The position numbers were made by a program, and so were the translations under genes. The notes below the pieces were generated by a model that was not told the origin of the DNA, did no database searches, and saw only the letters and a list, made by a program, of their open reading frames with translations. From the NCBI GenBank assembly GCA_026874595.1, contig CM049317.1, positions 32,664,901 through 32,728,900 of the forward strand: a stretch of DNA of 64,000 nucleotides, written 5' to 3'. Source of the DNA: Sipunculus nudus. Its lineage: Eukaryota; Annelida; Sipuncula; Golfingiida; Sipunculidae. The first letter of the stretch is position 1; every line of letters starts with the position of its first letter. Positions 1-11,403 of the stretch are shown one piece after another.

Positions 1-534
1 TTAGGTTTGAGCCATTCACGGCGCATTGACCCCGACAAGGTTTATGTATTAACAGCTTCGTTGGAGTAACCCTTCAACAGCGTAAACTTGAATTCCGCTC
101 AGCCGGTTATATTTGAAAGAAAATCATGTTTACGCAAAACTCATCTGACTGGATTTAAGAATAACTTCAAAGCAGCGTTATAAGGATTGAGACCTGAGTT
201 GTTAATATTCTTTCATTGTGAACGGAAAAGAGGTCTACGGATGTTAATTAAACACTAACTCTAGAAATCGCCAGCGTTGTGAAGAAACTAGACAAAATTA
301 AAGATTGCAAAAATAGATTGATTCATCTTTCGTGTTTACCGGTACCTTTTTTTTCTGGCATTTCCTTTCGAAGTTATTTGTAAATAGTGTTTGCTATTGA
401 CCAAACATACCTGATCATTATTCCTGTGCCTCTCCCGGAGTTTTATGCGGTCAATCAAGTATACAGAAAATCATTCAACATATTAATTAACAAAAAAAAA
501 ATATACAAACAATTCAGACCCGGCTCCAACCTCG

Positions 535-536
<2 letters not shown>

Positions 537-581
<45 letters not shown>
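537..581. repeat. (TA)n microsatellite
   Basis: An uninterrupted TA run, followed by a short interrupted tail containing CGATATATCG. Open frames through it give only alternating Tyr-Ile and are not coding. Confidence 0.95.
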
Positions 582-585
<4 letters not shown>

Positions 586-639
586 ATATCGACTCGCTTT
601 GCTCTATGTGAATATGTGTTTCTTAGCTATATAACAGGC

Positions 640-1075
640 TGTTCTCAACGTGTTACCATCCTAGGTACAAACTCTCATCCTCAGCCCTGGTTTATGAAGT
701 GCCGCAGGTCAATGATCTATTTAGACTTTATACATCTCCTTAAAGTGTGAGTATCCTAAAACAAGTATAATTTATATGCTGATGATACCCAGCTATATTA
801 AACCATCGTCGGGTCTGTAGCAAGAGTAAAACACTACAAATGTTTACACAAGAAGTCTAAATATATATCTTTACAAACTTAAACTCAATGACTAAAAACT
901 GAATTTTCTGGTTATTGGAACTAAAAAACTAAAATCCAGCCATATATTTTGTCGGGGAAATCTAATCAATCCTGCGAATTTCGAATAACTTGTAATATTT
1001 TATATCAACATAAACATAGGATCTCATATCTGTCGACCAACTTAGAATATATATGAACTCAGAAAATTTTAGATT
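640..1075 (+). mobile_element. Decayed CR1-like LINE fragment (RT palm region)
   Basis: Remnant of a non-LTR reverse transcriptase. Three short pieces line up in CR1-like order. YEVPQ at 693-707 stands where the family has Y-G-V-P-Q-G. The catalytic box YADDTQLY is intact at 775-798. LVIGTKKL at 908-931 matches the block downstream of the palm. The pieces lie in different frames with stops between them, so the copy is dead. No zinc knuckle, endonuclease or 3' tail is visible, and both ends are approximate. The clade call rests on motif wording known from CR1-type elements; a related Jockey-group element is possible. Confidence 0.75.
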
Positions 1076-1811
1076 AAAAAAAGAGTTCTGCAACAAGGCC
1101 ACTCAATCAAATAAATGCTGAATAATATGAATTGATTAAGTGATTTCTTTGCTATTAGTTTCATAAAAAAAGTAGGTTATGTGTATTTGCATATGTTCTG
1201 ACATGTGTCTTTTTGCATGGCATTTCATGATACCCAACCAAATACCTTGAATGCCTATTAATGAGAAAAAAAAGACGGACGTAATATGTTACATTTAGGT
1301 TAACTGGCTACATTTAGCAATCTTGGCTACACCTTGTTACACTGTAATACCGTGGGCTGTCTTATCTATAACATATGGTTCCTGGTCAATTAGCTACAGT
1401 GCAGTATATGCCGTGGGATGACTAACGAATAACCAGGTAACGAGAGAATGGGAGGCAGTTTGTATTTGTATAGCGGGGTAACTGGCTTCGCTTGGTTATA
1501 TTGGCTGCACTTTGTTAGGTAATGCCACAGGACAAGTGATAGACAAGTGAACGGACATCTTTGACGAGGTAACACACTGGACGTGACAGTCATAGAGCGA
1601 CCCAGCCCTCCCGCACGGCCAGATTCATTACTTCTGTAACAAGCTCCTGTAATGAAATGTCACGCAGGCCGAAGTTATATATATATATATTCGAGGACTT
1701 TCTATTTGTTTCACTCATTAACTGGAAACGACAGGCTGCGTGCGCGCGAAACCCGGCCTCGAAATTTAAACCAAATTTGACTGGTTTAGTGTTACCCAGG
1801 GGTACATAACA
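1076..1811. other. Unannotated AT-rich stretch
   Basis: No gene is recognised. There is a short TA run near 1677-1690. Two diverged copies of a roughly 65-bp segment share TAACTGGCT near 1302 and 1480 and look like an old local duplication. Confidence 0.5.
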
Positions 1812-2060
1812 TATTTTTTAAACATTTTTTTGTTGTTGGAGGAAACCACCTCAAATTTGAATATCAGCTGAGACAAGTATATGGACATCTGCTGAAATAC
1901 GTTCCAGTTTCGGATCACGTGACAAGACAGTATCATACGCTTCTTCTCTTTTTATATCCTGGTGTTAACCAGGCCCGGCAACCTCTGCACCTTGCGATCC
2001 CTAGGTGTGTAATCGTCCCCAATTGCAGGGTAATACTAGCCGTGACAACCTGACTTAGTA
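1812..2060 (-). mobile_element. tRNA-derived SINE, copy C (3' part)
   Basis: This matches the tail and body of the full SINE at 46827-47240. It has the poly-T (poly-A on the minus strand), the GGAGG..CC.CCTC inverted motif, the block around CCGGTTTCGGA (here CAGTTTCGGATCACGTGACA), and the stretch TTAACCAGGCCCGG. Its inner end near 2012-2060 is closer to the truncated copy at 50088-50330 than to the full copy, which suggests at least two subfamilies. The tRNA-like head is not recognisable here. Confidence 0.75.
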
Positions 2061-2604
2061 GGCAATCGGATAATTGGGCTGGTAAGCCTACTCGAGTCGT
2101 GATACAAGTTATATCTAGGAATGTATCGCAGTGGTCTTGCATCAGGTTGCATTCATATCGTGGTAAACGGCCCATAATCTCAATATTATGCTAAAAGTAA
2201 TGAATTTACACAATAGTATACATGTAAGCTCACAACCAAAACTGAAACACCGTCTCGATGGACACGGGTCATTTCCTGTACCGCCTGTAAGCTGCTTCGT
2301 CCTGTAACCCGTGCGAGCCATGCTTGTGTTCAAGTGGTCATAAATTCAACAAACACGCCAAAGGGTTTACCAATGTGCTGGTTTAAAACGGAACTTTTCT
2401 CGCTCATGCTTGGTAGTTTTAGAAAATATACAAAAATGCTAACGACTGGTCTGGTTTATGTTGATTGACAGTTTACCTGTAGGCCATGAAGTATTGTCAG
2501 AAATGACGAAAATATTTGAATCTTCATTAATGCGTTCCTCAGACATAGATATAATGACACTCTGGCGCTAGTAATCTGGTCGTAATGCCAGAGGGTGTAT
2601 ATAT

Positions 2605-2775
2605 GACGCTAGGGTAATACCACCGTGGATCCCCCAAAAGGTGTAAAAAGCCCGTTTGGCCCGGCCTTCCCATGAAGCCTGTGGTGGGCTTTCCTTGGGA
2701 GGGGCCAGGAAAAATCTCACCTCCTTTGCCTATGAGTCCTGTTCTCTAACCCTGAGTAACAGAATCCGGTTACGG
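2605..2775 (-). mobile_element. tRNA-derived SINE, copy D (5' part)
   Basis: This aligns with the head half of the SINE at 46827-47240. Shared blocks are TACCACCG, CCTTCCCAT.AAGCCTG, the GGGGCC stretch, and GAGTCCTG.TCTCTA.CCCTGAG just before AGAATCCGG. On the minus strand those last blocks are the A-box side of the tRNA-like head. The B box is lost to divergence or deletion. This piece and the tail piece at 1812-2060 are complementary halves in the same orientation about 545 bp apart, so they may be one SINE split by an insertion. Confidence 0.7.
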
Positions 2776-3744
2776 TGTAAATAACCTTTAAAAAACATTG
2801 CTCATCATAACAGAAACAAGAAGCAAATAATGCACAAAGTTATTTTGCTTAAATAACGGCAAGATTGCTAGGCTTCCTTAAAAATATATGTAACTCTATG
2901 TAGAATCACTGTCTTTTAACTTTAATACCCTTGAATGCTATAAAAGAAATGGTATATGACATGAAAATGCCCCCGGTATAACCCGCTACTGAGAAATTCT
3001 ATACCTGCATGATGTAAAATTATTACTTCATTGTAAACCCTAAACATCAACCGCCATCCATAACTATTAACAGAAAATTAAGGGTGACATTCAATGCAGT
3101 CATTCTTTAGGCAACAAAGAAGCATGCCGCATGAAATGGTGCAACAATGTAAAAAATCTGGACTGTTTTAATTAACCCATGACTCGCGGTGAGGTTATAT
3201 ATGGCCCGCCTTAATCGCACCAATGTTGAATGTAAAAACAAGCGCGAGATATATGGGTCACGTTACAAATAAATATATTAATACATACTATTAGAGGCCG
3301 CAATAATATAAATTGGGATGTATATAAGCTATCTTTCAGCAATCCTCCTTGCCAATCTTTCTGACGGCCCATTAAGAAAACTGATAGCCTTGCTTATTTT
3401 CTCGCTACCGCTGAGGGACAAATTCTCTTCGACTGAATGTATTGTTTTGACATTAAGAAAAAAACCATGGCTGGGAAACTTTTCATCCACTTTCAAAGCT
3501 TTCGAAGTTAACGTAAACACTTTGCAGACGGCATGAGCCTATTGGATGACACAACATATCCATATTATTGGTTACATATCAGTCTATCGCAGTTTGAACT
3601 CATGCGGAAAATCTAATGTACATCTCAGAACTTAAACGGTATAGGTGGGATAGTCAGTGTAAGGGTTCTAGTTTAATACTATGGCATTTTGTCTTTTTTT
3701 TTTTTTAATGTATATTCTATAATTATTTTAACGCAAAAAAAATG
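2776..3744. other. Unannotated AT-rich stretch
   Basis: Nothing recognisable. The overlapping short frames near 3320-3540 on both strands lack any family resemblance or splice context and are probably chance. Confidence 0.5.
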
Positions 3745-4089
3745 ACTGTCGGAAAGACAAGAGGATTTAAAGCCGGAAGACAATTAGTAGGAATTGTTCA
3801 CGGTCAGGAGGAATGCTTAGCAGGCTTACAGGAAAGGGCACGCCCCATGGCCGTGTATTATTCCCAAACAAGTGCACCTTTGGGGAGTTCCTCTGCGTTA
3901 TTGATCAGCAATGATGATAATGCACACCCCGGACGTGAAGGTGAAGTAGACACCAAGCCTGGTTAACTCCAGAATATTAATGAGAGGAAGAATGTGTTAC
4001 TGTTACTTAGTCCATAAACCGAAATGGAATTTTGCAGATATACGCATTAAGGCTAAGCTATAGGATTTAAAAAAAAAACAAAAAACAAA
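3745..4089 (+). mobile_element. tRNA-derived SINE, copy E (near full length, diverged)
   Basis: A plus-strand copy of the SINE at 46827-47240. In order it shows TTTAAAGCCGG.AGA from the tRNA-like head, GCAGGCTTA, CATGGCCGTGT, GTGCACCTTTGGGG, AAGCCTGGTTAACTCCAG, ATGAGAGGAAG, ACCGAAATGGAA, and an A-rich tail at 4068-4089. The 74-codon frame at 3742-3966 lies wholly inside this SINE and is not a gene. The copy is older than the 46.8-kb one, judging by scattered substitutions and the missing GGAGGCGGTTACCTCC motif near the tail. Confidence 0.8.
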
Positions 4090-4545
4090 GGCTAATTCAA
4101 TTAAAATGTTGTGATGGCCTCACTATTCGAAAGATATTTCTCAGAGGTAAGAGAATAATTATATCAGCATACGTATGAGTTGGTGTAAACCAGCATATCA
4201 TATAAATTGAACAGGATTTGAGCCAAAACATTAACAACCTGTCTCTGACCTATGGCACGGCATCTATACGACTTCTGATACGTCTATGGTACGAACTTGC
4301 GACTAGGTAAAATCTCAATAACCTCAGTACACGACAAAGGCCTGGCCCGCCAAGAGTCGACATCGGTGTTGTTTCTTTATCACAAACTAGTAAGCCGGAC
4401 CAGGGCTAGTTATGAACCTGGCGCACTTGATCAACTATACCCTGGGTTACTAAACATTGAAGACAATGTGTACGGCATTTCCATTATATTTACACATGTA
4501 TGACCCAAGCATGGTCCAGACCCGCCATAATTTTATAGACCTACT

Positions 4546-4905
4546 AGAAATATGCGTTCTCAGGAAAGGATGCCTTCGCCATGTGGACGTTCCTTAATGT
4601 GGGGTGTTGCGCAACTAATGTTTGCATTCACTTGTTGGTCCAAATTCCTAGTTTCACTGAAGAAAAAAGTTTCCGAACAAGTGTTTGCATTCATTTATTT
4701 GACCCATATTCCTATGTTCAATCTTGCATATATAACTGCCCATTTGTGAATATTTCTGGAAGTCCTCCGAGGATCCGGATCATAAGACGGGCCAATATAA
4801 AAATCTAATTTCTTTATTGACCTATTCCAGAGGTGCCCTGTAAATTTCATGAGACTCCGTTCAAGGTTGATAGAGTTATATTGTAAACAAACACACACAG
4901 AGTAA
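4546..4905 (+). repeat. Dispersed repeat R1, copy 1
   Basis: Shares long blocks with 26840-27180 and 34862-35010: ATATGC.TTCTCAGGAA, TTAATGTGGGGT, TTCATT..TT..G.CCATATTC, GGAAGTCCTCC, AAAATCTAATT, and a terminal GTGAACAAACACACACA-like run. It has no coding capacity and no clear terminal inverted repeats. I cannot name the family. The three copies show that it is interspersed, not local. Confidence 0.8.
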
Positions 4906-4914
4906 ATACATACT

Positions 4915-5015
4915 AACAATGATGCGCTAGACTTTGGCCGAAGGCTGACGGTCTGACTCACGTTAAGACGACTGACCCGCGACCAAGATCTTAAGCCAAA
5001 GAGCATGTCATCTTT
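4915..5015 (+). repeat. Dispersed repeat R2, copy 1
   Basis: Shares GACTGACCC.CG.CCAAGATCTTAA and neighbouring bases with 28770-28850. It lies inside or next to repeat R1. The text after it (5040-5100: AACAAAC..ACACACAAACGGGACTGAACTC) resumes the CA-rich end of R1 as seen at 27150-27200, so R2 may have inserted into R1. Confidence 0.6.
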
Positions 5016-5302
5016 AATATTGGGTCATTAGCGATATATTTTATGAACAAACGCAATAACACACAAACACACACAAACGGGACTGAACTCCTGGCGGAGG
5101 CAATTGTCCTCATAAAAAAATGAACATGTGTGCAAAAGAAATATCCACCTAGTGAAGGAAACGACATGTCCATAAGAGGACGGGGGATATTTATATATGT
5201 TTTCAGTGTATTCTGCTAAATTTGTTAAAGACGCTAAAAAATACAATATTTGTACTTTAGGTTTTGAACAAAATAATTACTGAATAACAGTTACCATATT
5301 TG

Positions 5303-5440
5303 GGTTCGTCATCGAGGCGATACAGGACACTTGACCTCCAGCAGTATTCGCAATTAAGAAACCGCAAGGGACGCAGCGAACCTTGAGCCTTCGCGTCACG
5401 TCATCCCACGGTATAAACACAGGCCACATGAGAGACCTGT
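5303..5440 (-). other. Exon-like segment, product unknown
   Basis: On the minus strand a plausible acceptor (..CTATGCACAG) precedes, and a donor (ATG|GTAACT) follows, a 138-bp block that is richer in G+C than its surroundings. One minus-strand frame stays open through it (5277-5471) and carries Cys residues in VRCVPCGF and GQVSCIAS. I recognise no family. It lies downstream, in gene orientation, of the TSP1 exon at 11404-12088, but no TSP1 signature is visible. It could equally be chance. Confidence 0.2.
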
Positions 5441-6994
5441 GCATAGTGTGAAATACGCGCCTTGTGTTCAAAGACTACTTGATAATGGGGGTTAAGACAC
5501 ACATGCCCATGGCAAAAAAAGACTTACCATTAGTTCTATTGGCATTTCTTATGGCCTTTATATTTTTAATAAATGCTTTCCATTTAAACCATAACAAAAT
5601 CATTCATTACAGCAATACTGTTGTCTGAAACGGACAGTTTTCTGAACGTTACAGTTCTCAAATGGAGATTCTCCTTCATGCCATTTATATTTAGTAGAGT
5701 GTTCTTATGTTAGTAGAAAATTGGTTACACAATATTGTACAAAGATTGTAATACTGTTTTACTGACACGTTTATAAAAGAGACATCACCTGATTATTCGC
5801 TTTTACTGCAAATAGATTTAAACTATACATAAATAAACAGATCAATCACAAAGTAAACCTTTAGTAAAAAATAAATTTACCTCTAGGACACAAAGAACAT
5901 TTGAGTAATTGAAACCAGATGAAGCATAGAATTAAATGTAAAAAAAAAAATAAATAAATAAACGCCTAAACTAACACTACAAAATGGCAATTGTGATTTT
6001 GAGGGCAAGTGCGCAACCAGATTTTTTTTTGCTACGAAAATGTTTCCTCAGTTTATTATCAATATGGTGATATTATAATATATTGATATTTTTAACCGAG
6101 TATACTAATAATAAATAATGTGACAGTCAAAACTTTAACAACCAAGTGTTTCAGGCAAGAAATACAATGGGTCATGATAGGTCGGAAATTAATCTCGTCT
6201 GAAAAGCAGTCTCTTTCAATCCACCACAATGAGGTTTAATAATCAAAATTGTCTCTTAACTAGAGTAATCTAAGCTTAATATAAAAGAAGCTTATTATTT
6301 CCTTTATCTTTCTCAGTCGCCTTACATTTTTAAGCAAGAGAGTCAATATGGCAGAAAAACACCTTGCACGTTGTTGTCAACAAAAGATTCTTTCATCTAA
6401 CATACTGGCAGCAAAAGGCAACAATAAGATCTTGTAAGAACATAATGATTTGATATGAATCTAAAGACGGTTGGGAATATTAAAAAAAATAATAACACAG
6501 AATTGTAAAGGAGATAGACAATGCTTACATATTTAATTATCGTGCAATACGTACGAAAGGTAAATGACAGTCGATGTGAATCATAGAAATCAGTAAAGCA
6601 TCTTATCCCCGAGTATGTTAAGGGTTTGGAGTAGCCTACAGTACCCTAGTTTGGTCGAACTGGAAATGGACATGCAATACACACGGTATGTGTATAGGAT
6701 GTATTGGAGCACACTCTAATGATTGTTTAATTAACAGCTACGAAATGTAATTTATATTAATGTGAAACCAGATAAGGCAACCGAGGAACAAAAGCAATAT
6801 ATTATCCTGATTAAACCTGAGCTTGTTCGCTTGAAAGATGACTACTGTGTATCCTATGACTAGAAGACCATTTTTTAAACTCTTATATAAGTATTCCTTT
6901 ATTCATACAATGTAGTTCACTTGAATTGGATTAGGCAAAACGTAGATATATGGATTTGACAAAAAATCCCCGTGTCGTGGCAAGGGCTCGCCGT
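5441..6994. other. Unannotated AT-rich stretch
   Basis: Long A and T runs. No repeat shared with the rest of the window and no coding frame recognised. Confidence 0.5.
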
Positions 6995-7166
6995 TTATTA
7001 TTAGTGTTATTATTATCATTTTTTTTAAATATAGAGCGCCGAATTTATTATGAAAATGCTCTGAAGCTCTTTACGTAGTACTAAGAAAGTATACAATACA
7101 AATAAACTACAAAAATTATATTGAAAGTACTACAATTAGAAAGAACACAAGATATAAAAGTATCAG

Positions 7167-7439
7167 TCAAGTTGCACCTAGCCCTAGGAAATCTTCTCTG
7201 AATAAATATGTCTTCAGTTCCGGCACAGTTTTACTATATCTGATGTCCAAATCAAGAGCAATCAATAATAAAAGTCCAGATGCATCAGGTGTCACCACAC
7301 CAGGTCCTGTAGGTCCTTGCCGTGCTAACATGTAAGCTTTCAGCTCACCGTAAGGTTCTTGTAGGTCTATTCGGATGAATTGTCCTTTAACATAGATGAG
7401 TGCTTGGTTATGTTGGCACTTAAAAGTGAACCAAAACAA
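7167..7439 (-). pseudogene. CR1-like LINE ORF2 C-terminus (degraded)
   Basis: A 90-codon open stretch from the end of a CR1-type ORF2. It opens FTFKCQHNQALIYVKGQF, the usual F-K-C-x-H-x-x-A-P-x-Y-I block, and ends VPELKTYLFREDFLG, the usual F-K-x-x-L-K-T-Y-L-F block before the stop. Just upstream on the minus strand LYDLHWLLIAQ (about 7500-7450) supplies the L-H-W-L-P-I block. This is the best-preserved part of the element. Confidence 0.85.
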
Positions 7440-8590
7440 TTAATGTTATTTTTCTGTGCTATAAGGAGCCAGTGAAGATCATATAAAGTGGGAGAAATAT
7501 GATCATTTTTTTCTTTGTGTTCTGGTGATTATCCCAGCACTATTTTGAATTATATGCAGCTTCGATATTAGTCTGTTTGGTAGGCCATTTCGGTCGGTAT
7601 TTTGGGACTGTTTGTATGCAGATTGTAGAGGATCGTCAAGGCCTCCTGATCGTACACCAGTGATAAATCTAGTGGTCACCACACGCTCTATCAGATTTCA
7701 AATTCAGTTCAAGTCTGATATTTACGGAATATTGTATAAGATTTAACAATCCAAATGAGTCTTCTTCAATAGAGGAGTAACGAGGGCTTCCTGAAATTAA
7801 GATGGGACACTACTCTCTCGCAAAGAAAAGTTGACAATCTTAGTAATAACTGGAAGAAACATTGTAAGACAGTTTCGCATCATCTAGATTGGTATAGGGT
7901 CGAGCCTGCATGAATTTGGAGCAATTGATAGAATAAACTTCCGGTCCTCTTCTTGTGAGACTGGAGGGAGAGAGGATAATTGATTCAGGCACTACCAGTC
8001 TTCCGTTATGTCACAATCAACCTTAGAATTATTTAAGTGAATCCGGATTTTTATTATTTTATTTGAAAAAAAAAGACACGAGGATTATCATGTTTCGGTA
8101 AGGGGGACGATTGTTTCCTGTGCATCAAGCAATCCATCACTTTTTATATTTCTTTTTGATTGATTGCGTTTTCTTTCAGTCTATTTTGTTTTTGTATTTT
8201 AAGCATTTAATTGACTACAGCTTTGTGCTGGTTGTAAATGTCTTTATGAACAGTCAGTCCAGCCACTCGCCAGACCTGCTCAGCTCTCCATCTGACCCTT
8301 TTACTAAAAGGATATCATTTACATACCGACGAGTCTGAGTTGTGATTTTCTTTATTGTTGTATTCAGTGCTGCGTGTTTGTCTATGAGACCTTTCATAAC
8401 ACTACGAAACCACTCTGCCAAGTTTCTGTTGGGTTTGTACAGAGTTCGGAATTTTAAGGTCGTGATTAAAATCGTCTACATGCACAGGTCTCAACTTTCG
8501 ATAGAATATTGTCTTTTGAAGTTCCACTTAGCACAAGGTGCAAGGTGTAACCATGGCAGTATATCGGCTCCACTATGGGCTGTTCCAAAT

Positions 8591-9000
8591 TCATAAATAC
8601 ACCAGGATCTTAAACTTTGAAGAGGTAGCATCATTCTGAACAGCGATTTTGAAGTTAAAATCCTCCACAATCAACAGTTTTCCAGATATGAGAGAGAGAG
8701 AGAGGGTCATGGTAGCTACTAATATACCTAAAATGGTAATATTCAGATCATTTTTAGCAGAAGGTGGTGGTCTGTAAATGACAACAATTCTTAAAGACTG
8801 TGACCAATGTGCCATTGCTGTCTCTATGTGTTTAAATCATCCGAAACGACCCTTCACTTGACTGGACATGAAGATAAAGATTTATTCAGGATTGCTAACC
8901 CACCACCCTCTCTGTGAGATCTAGAAACATGGTTCAGTTTATATTCAGGGGGTATGAGATCACAAATAAAGCTGTGGTCAAAATTTTCTGGCATAAGCCA
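8591..9000 (-). pseudogene. CR1-like LINE endonuclease (degraded)
   Basis: Part of the LINE at 6995-9010, from an APE-type endonuclease that would nick target DNA to prime reverse transcription. Near 8900-8960 a frame reads IPPEYKLNHVSRSHREGGGL, which matches the family's P-G-Y-x-L-x-H...R-x-G-G-G block. The frame at 8591-8815 reads LRIVVIYRPPPSAKN and then GKLLIVEDFNF. The catalytic GDFN motif here reads EDFN (about 8665-8654), so the Gly is lost. Internal stops and frameshifts confirm that it is inactive. Confidence 0.8.
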
Positions 9001-9010
9001 TTTTCCTGTA

Positions 9011-11403
9011 ATTGATTTCACTCAATTTAAATTATTTAAATTGTGCTGTCCAGAAAAAAAAATGTTGTAGTCGGAACGTGACCTGTTATCTCGCATTGAT
9101 TCAGTCCAGTCCACACCATCTTAGTCGGGGTTCAAGCCCGAGTCCGAATCAAGAAAAAGTCCACCTTCTTCAAGTCCGAGAGATTTGGAACCCGATTTCA
9201 AGAACGTATCTGAGTTTAATACAAATAATCTATTAAAAGAAATTTAAAATGGAACTTTGAGATTATCATATGTATTTTTAGTTGGTATAGATTTGCATTT
9301 TATTTGAAATGTCCGTGTCCGGGTACATAATTCCCTGATGGACAGAAAATATAACATCCTGACATTGCCCATTACATGTATGTTAACCAGGAATTTGCGA
9401 TGTGGCCTCATTCATCAGAGTCCAGATTACACGTGACTCTCTCAACATCAACAAACTAAAGCCACAAGTCAGGCTGACGTCACGCCATCACACTCCATCT
9501 CCCCTCGTGTTCTTCACGTCTAATTTTTGTGAGGAGAACGCATCAAACATAATCGGAGTTCCTAATGCTGCATCAAAAGGAAAACCCCTGCCAGGCCCGT
9601 ACTATCACGTAAAAAAAACACTCTCCGCCTCCGACAGAAAACAATACCTTACCGAAAGCCGGAGCTCACATTAAATACATGACCTATTTCACTAGAGCTG
9701 AAAAAGACTTTGAAGTTGTTACCCGTTTCAAAATAGCAAACTGAACTCGGAACGGGACATCGAGGAGGCGCGTGTTATGATTACTAAAACAAAGGCAAAG
9801 GCGTGACAATGAATAAGTAATGAAGGACTACAATTGGCGTAACAGTGGTAAAAAAATGTCGGACTATGGACCGTGATGACAAAGAGTAAATTGTATAGGG
9901 ACAATAAAAGCAGGGTTGACGCTAGAACGCATACTCACATTAACGCCCGATTTTTTTGTCAGATCCTCCGACAACCTCAGTAAACTTATCCGCTCTTATT
10001 AATATCAGTGCTGCCACTTTATATACTTTTTTTTAAAGTAACATGCTTGGATACTTTTTTTCTTACTTTTTGGGGGGTTAGTATATTTTAAACTTTTTTT
10101 TCTAAAATAATAATATTCAGGTCGCTGTTTACCTGAACCAATTGAGTCTAGCAGACATGATCTGTCAATAGTTCATTATAGTTGAATTTTATCTGCAATA
10201 ACTGTTTTTCTGCAGTCTTGTCAATCTTATAAAACAACGAATATATGGAATATATATTGATACCTGAAGCTTGTTTCGATATCTCGCATGTCCATATTTC
10301 CATAATATAATGATAACGTCAAAGACAGCATATATTTTTCCGATAATCCATAGTTGGAGATATTTATTTTATCATTTTTATTCTCCTTTTCTTTGTCATT
10401 CAACAAAGCCACAGGTTTCAGTGCAAAAAAAGGAAAAGACTCGATAACTTTTTTAGCGTGAACTAATTGTTTCACGTGAACTAATTGAATACGTTATGAA
10501 CCACGATAAAATGATTTATAATAAAACATAATCTTACATAGTCGGCTGAATACGGTATAAACCAAGATATGATAATTGATAATAAAACACCACAATAAGT
10601 TGATTGGATATTAGTTGTATTTATATCCTTTCTGCTGAAGCTGATTCTGACAAGCTTTTCAGGACTTTAATAATCTAGATTTTCTGTACCTAATGAATTG
10701 CAATAAAAAAAGGAGTAATTGATGAATTTCAGTCTACCGCCATCTTCAAGCAATTTATCTAAGAAATTGCTTTTCGGCACCTGGTACTTGATAAATGAAA
10801 TAAGCGGTAATGAGAGTTTTACGCCTGGGCGGGTCAGTCTCTCAATTAAGGTGTTATTAGTGAAACGTTCCATAAAATACTATCGAAACAGCAGTCAATC
10901 TTGTTTGATGGGAAAACCTGTTTACAAAAGTAAATGTAGAAACATCAGTATTATCATGTCTATGTTGGTTTTCTTTCATCTGTATTATCTGCGCTTCTTT
11001 TCAAGACGTTGTTCACGTTTTGCATGAAGTTTTAAAGTCTCTTAAATGATTAATTAAGTACAGAAAATAATTTCTATTTGATTATTTTTAATTGATTAGA
11101 AGAGAAACACGCATACACTATTCGCGTGTTCCTTCCCAAGGAAAAACAGTGATATTACAATATACGTCTAGAATATAATAACGTTTAAACAAACAAAAGT
11201 AAGTGTTTTTTTTTTTATCCTTGATTTCACCCAAAAAGGTAAACAATTCTTATTGCATGGTTAAGGCAGTATATGGAATTTATAATTTTGTCTAGCACTG
11301 ATCTGTACCTTACAGCAAACAAACCTCTTATTCTGATATGCTATGTATTATTTTTATTTCTTTAATTAAACGAAACATAAACCTACGAAAGATATTAACT
11401 TAC
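9011..11403. other. Unannotated; no gene recognised
   Basis: AT-rich. Open frames at 9402-9674 (plus), 10719-11027 (plus) and 10667-10873 (minus) have no family resemblance. If the TSP1 exon at 11404-12088 belongs to a spliced gene, this is the start of its downstream intron, since a GTAAGT donor lies at 11403-11398. Confidence 0.5.

Larger units (their letters stand above)
6995..9010 (-). mobile_element. Decayed CR1-like LINE with internal deletion
   Basis: A minus-strand non-LTR retrotransposon, readable end to end despite many frameshifts and stops. Reading 5' to 3' (descending coordinates) it has endonuclease blocks (about 9000-8590), a linker with LIDKHA and GLTVHKDIYNQ (about 8420-8225), RT finger blocks (ALVTPLLKKT, ERVV, DPLQSAYKQ; about 7830-7610), RT thumb blocks (IIQNSAG, LYDLHWL, FKCQHNQA) and the terminal VPELKTYLFRED (near 7200). 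The 3' end near 6995-7020 is a degenerate ATT-rich tail, typical of this group. The RT palm with the YADD box is absent, because the sequence jumps from the QSAYKQ block straight to the thumb. It is 5' truncated near 9010. No clear target-site duplication was found. Confidence 0.85.

Noticed and set aside
3742-3966. 74-codon plus-strand ORF with good codon balance
   Set aside because: It lies entirely within SINE copy E, as shown by alignment with the SINE at 46.8 kb.
4330-4450. tRNA-like boxes on the minus strand (TAGTTGATCAAGTGC and GGTTCATAACT)
   Set aside because: The boxes are only about 13 bp apart, too close for a tRNA gene or a tRNA SINE head, and there is no cloverleaf.
10667-11027. 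ORFs on both strands (102 and 68 codons)
   Set aside because: Antiparallel open frames without homology or Cys/domain pattern.
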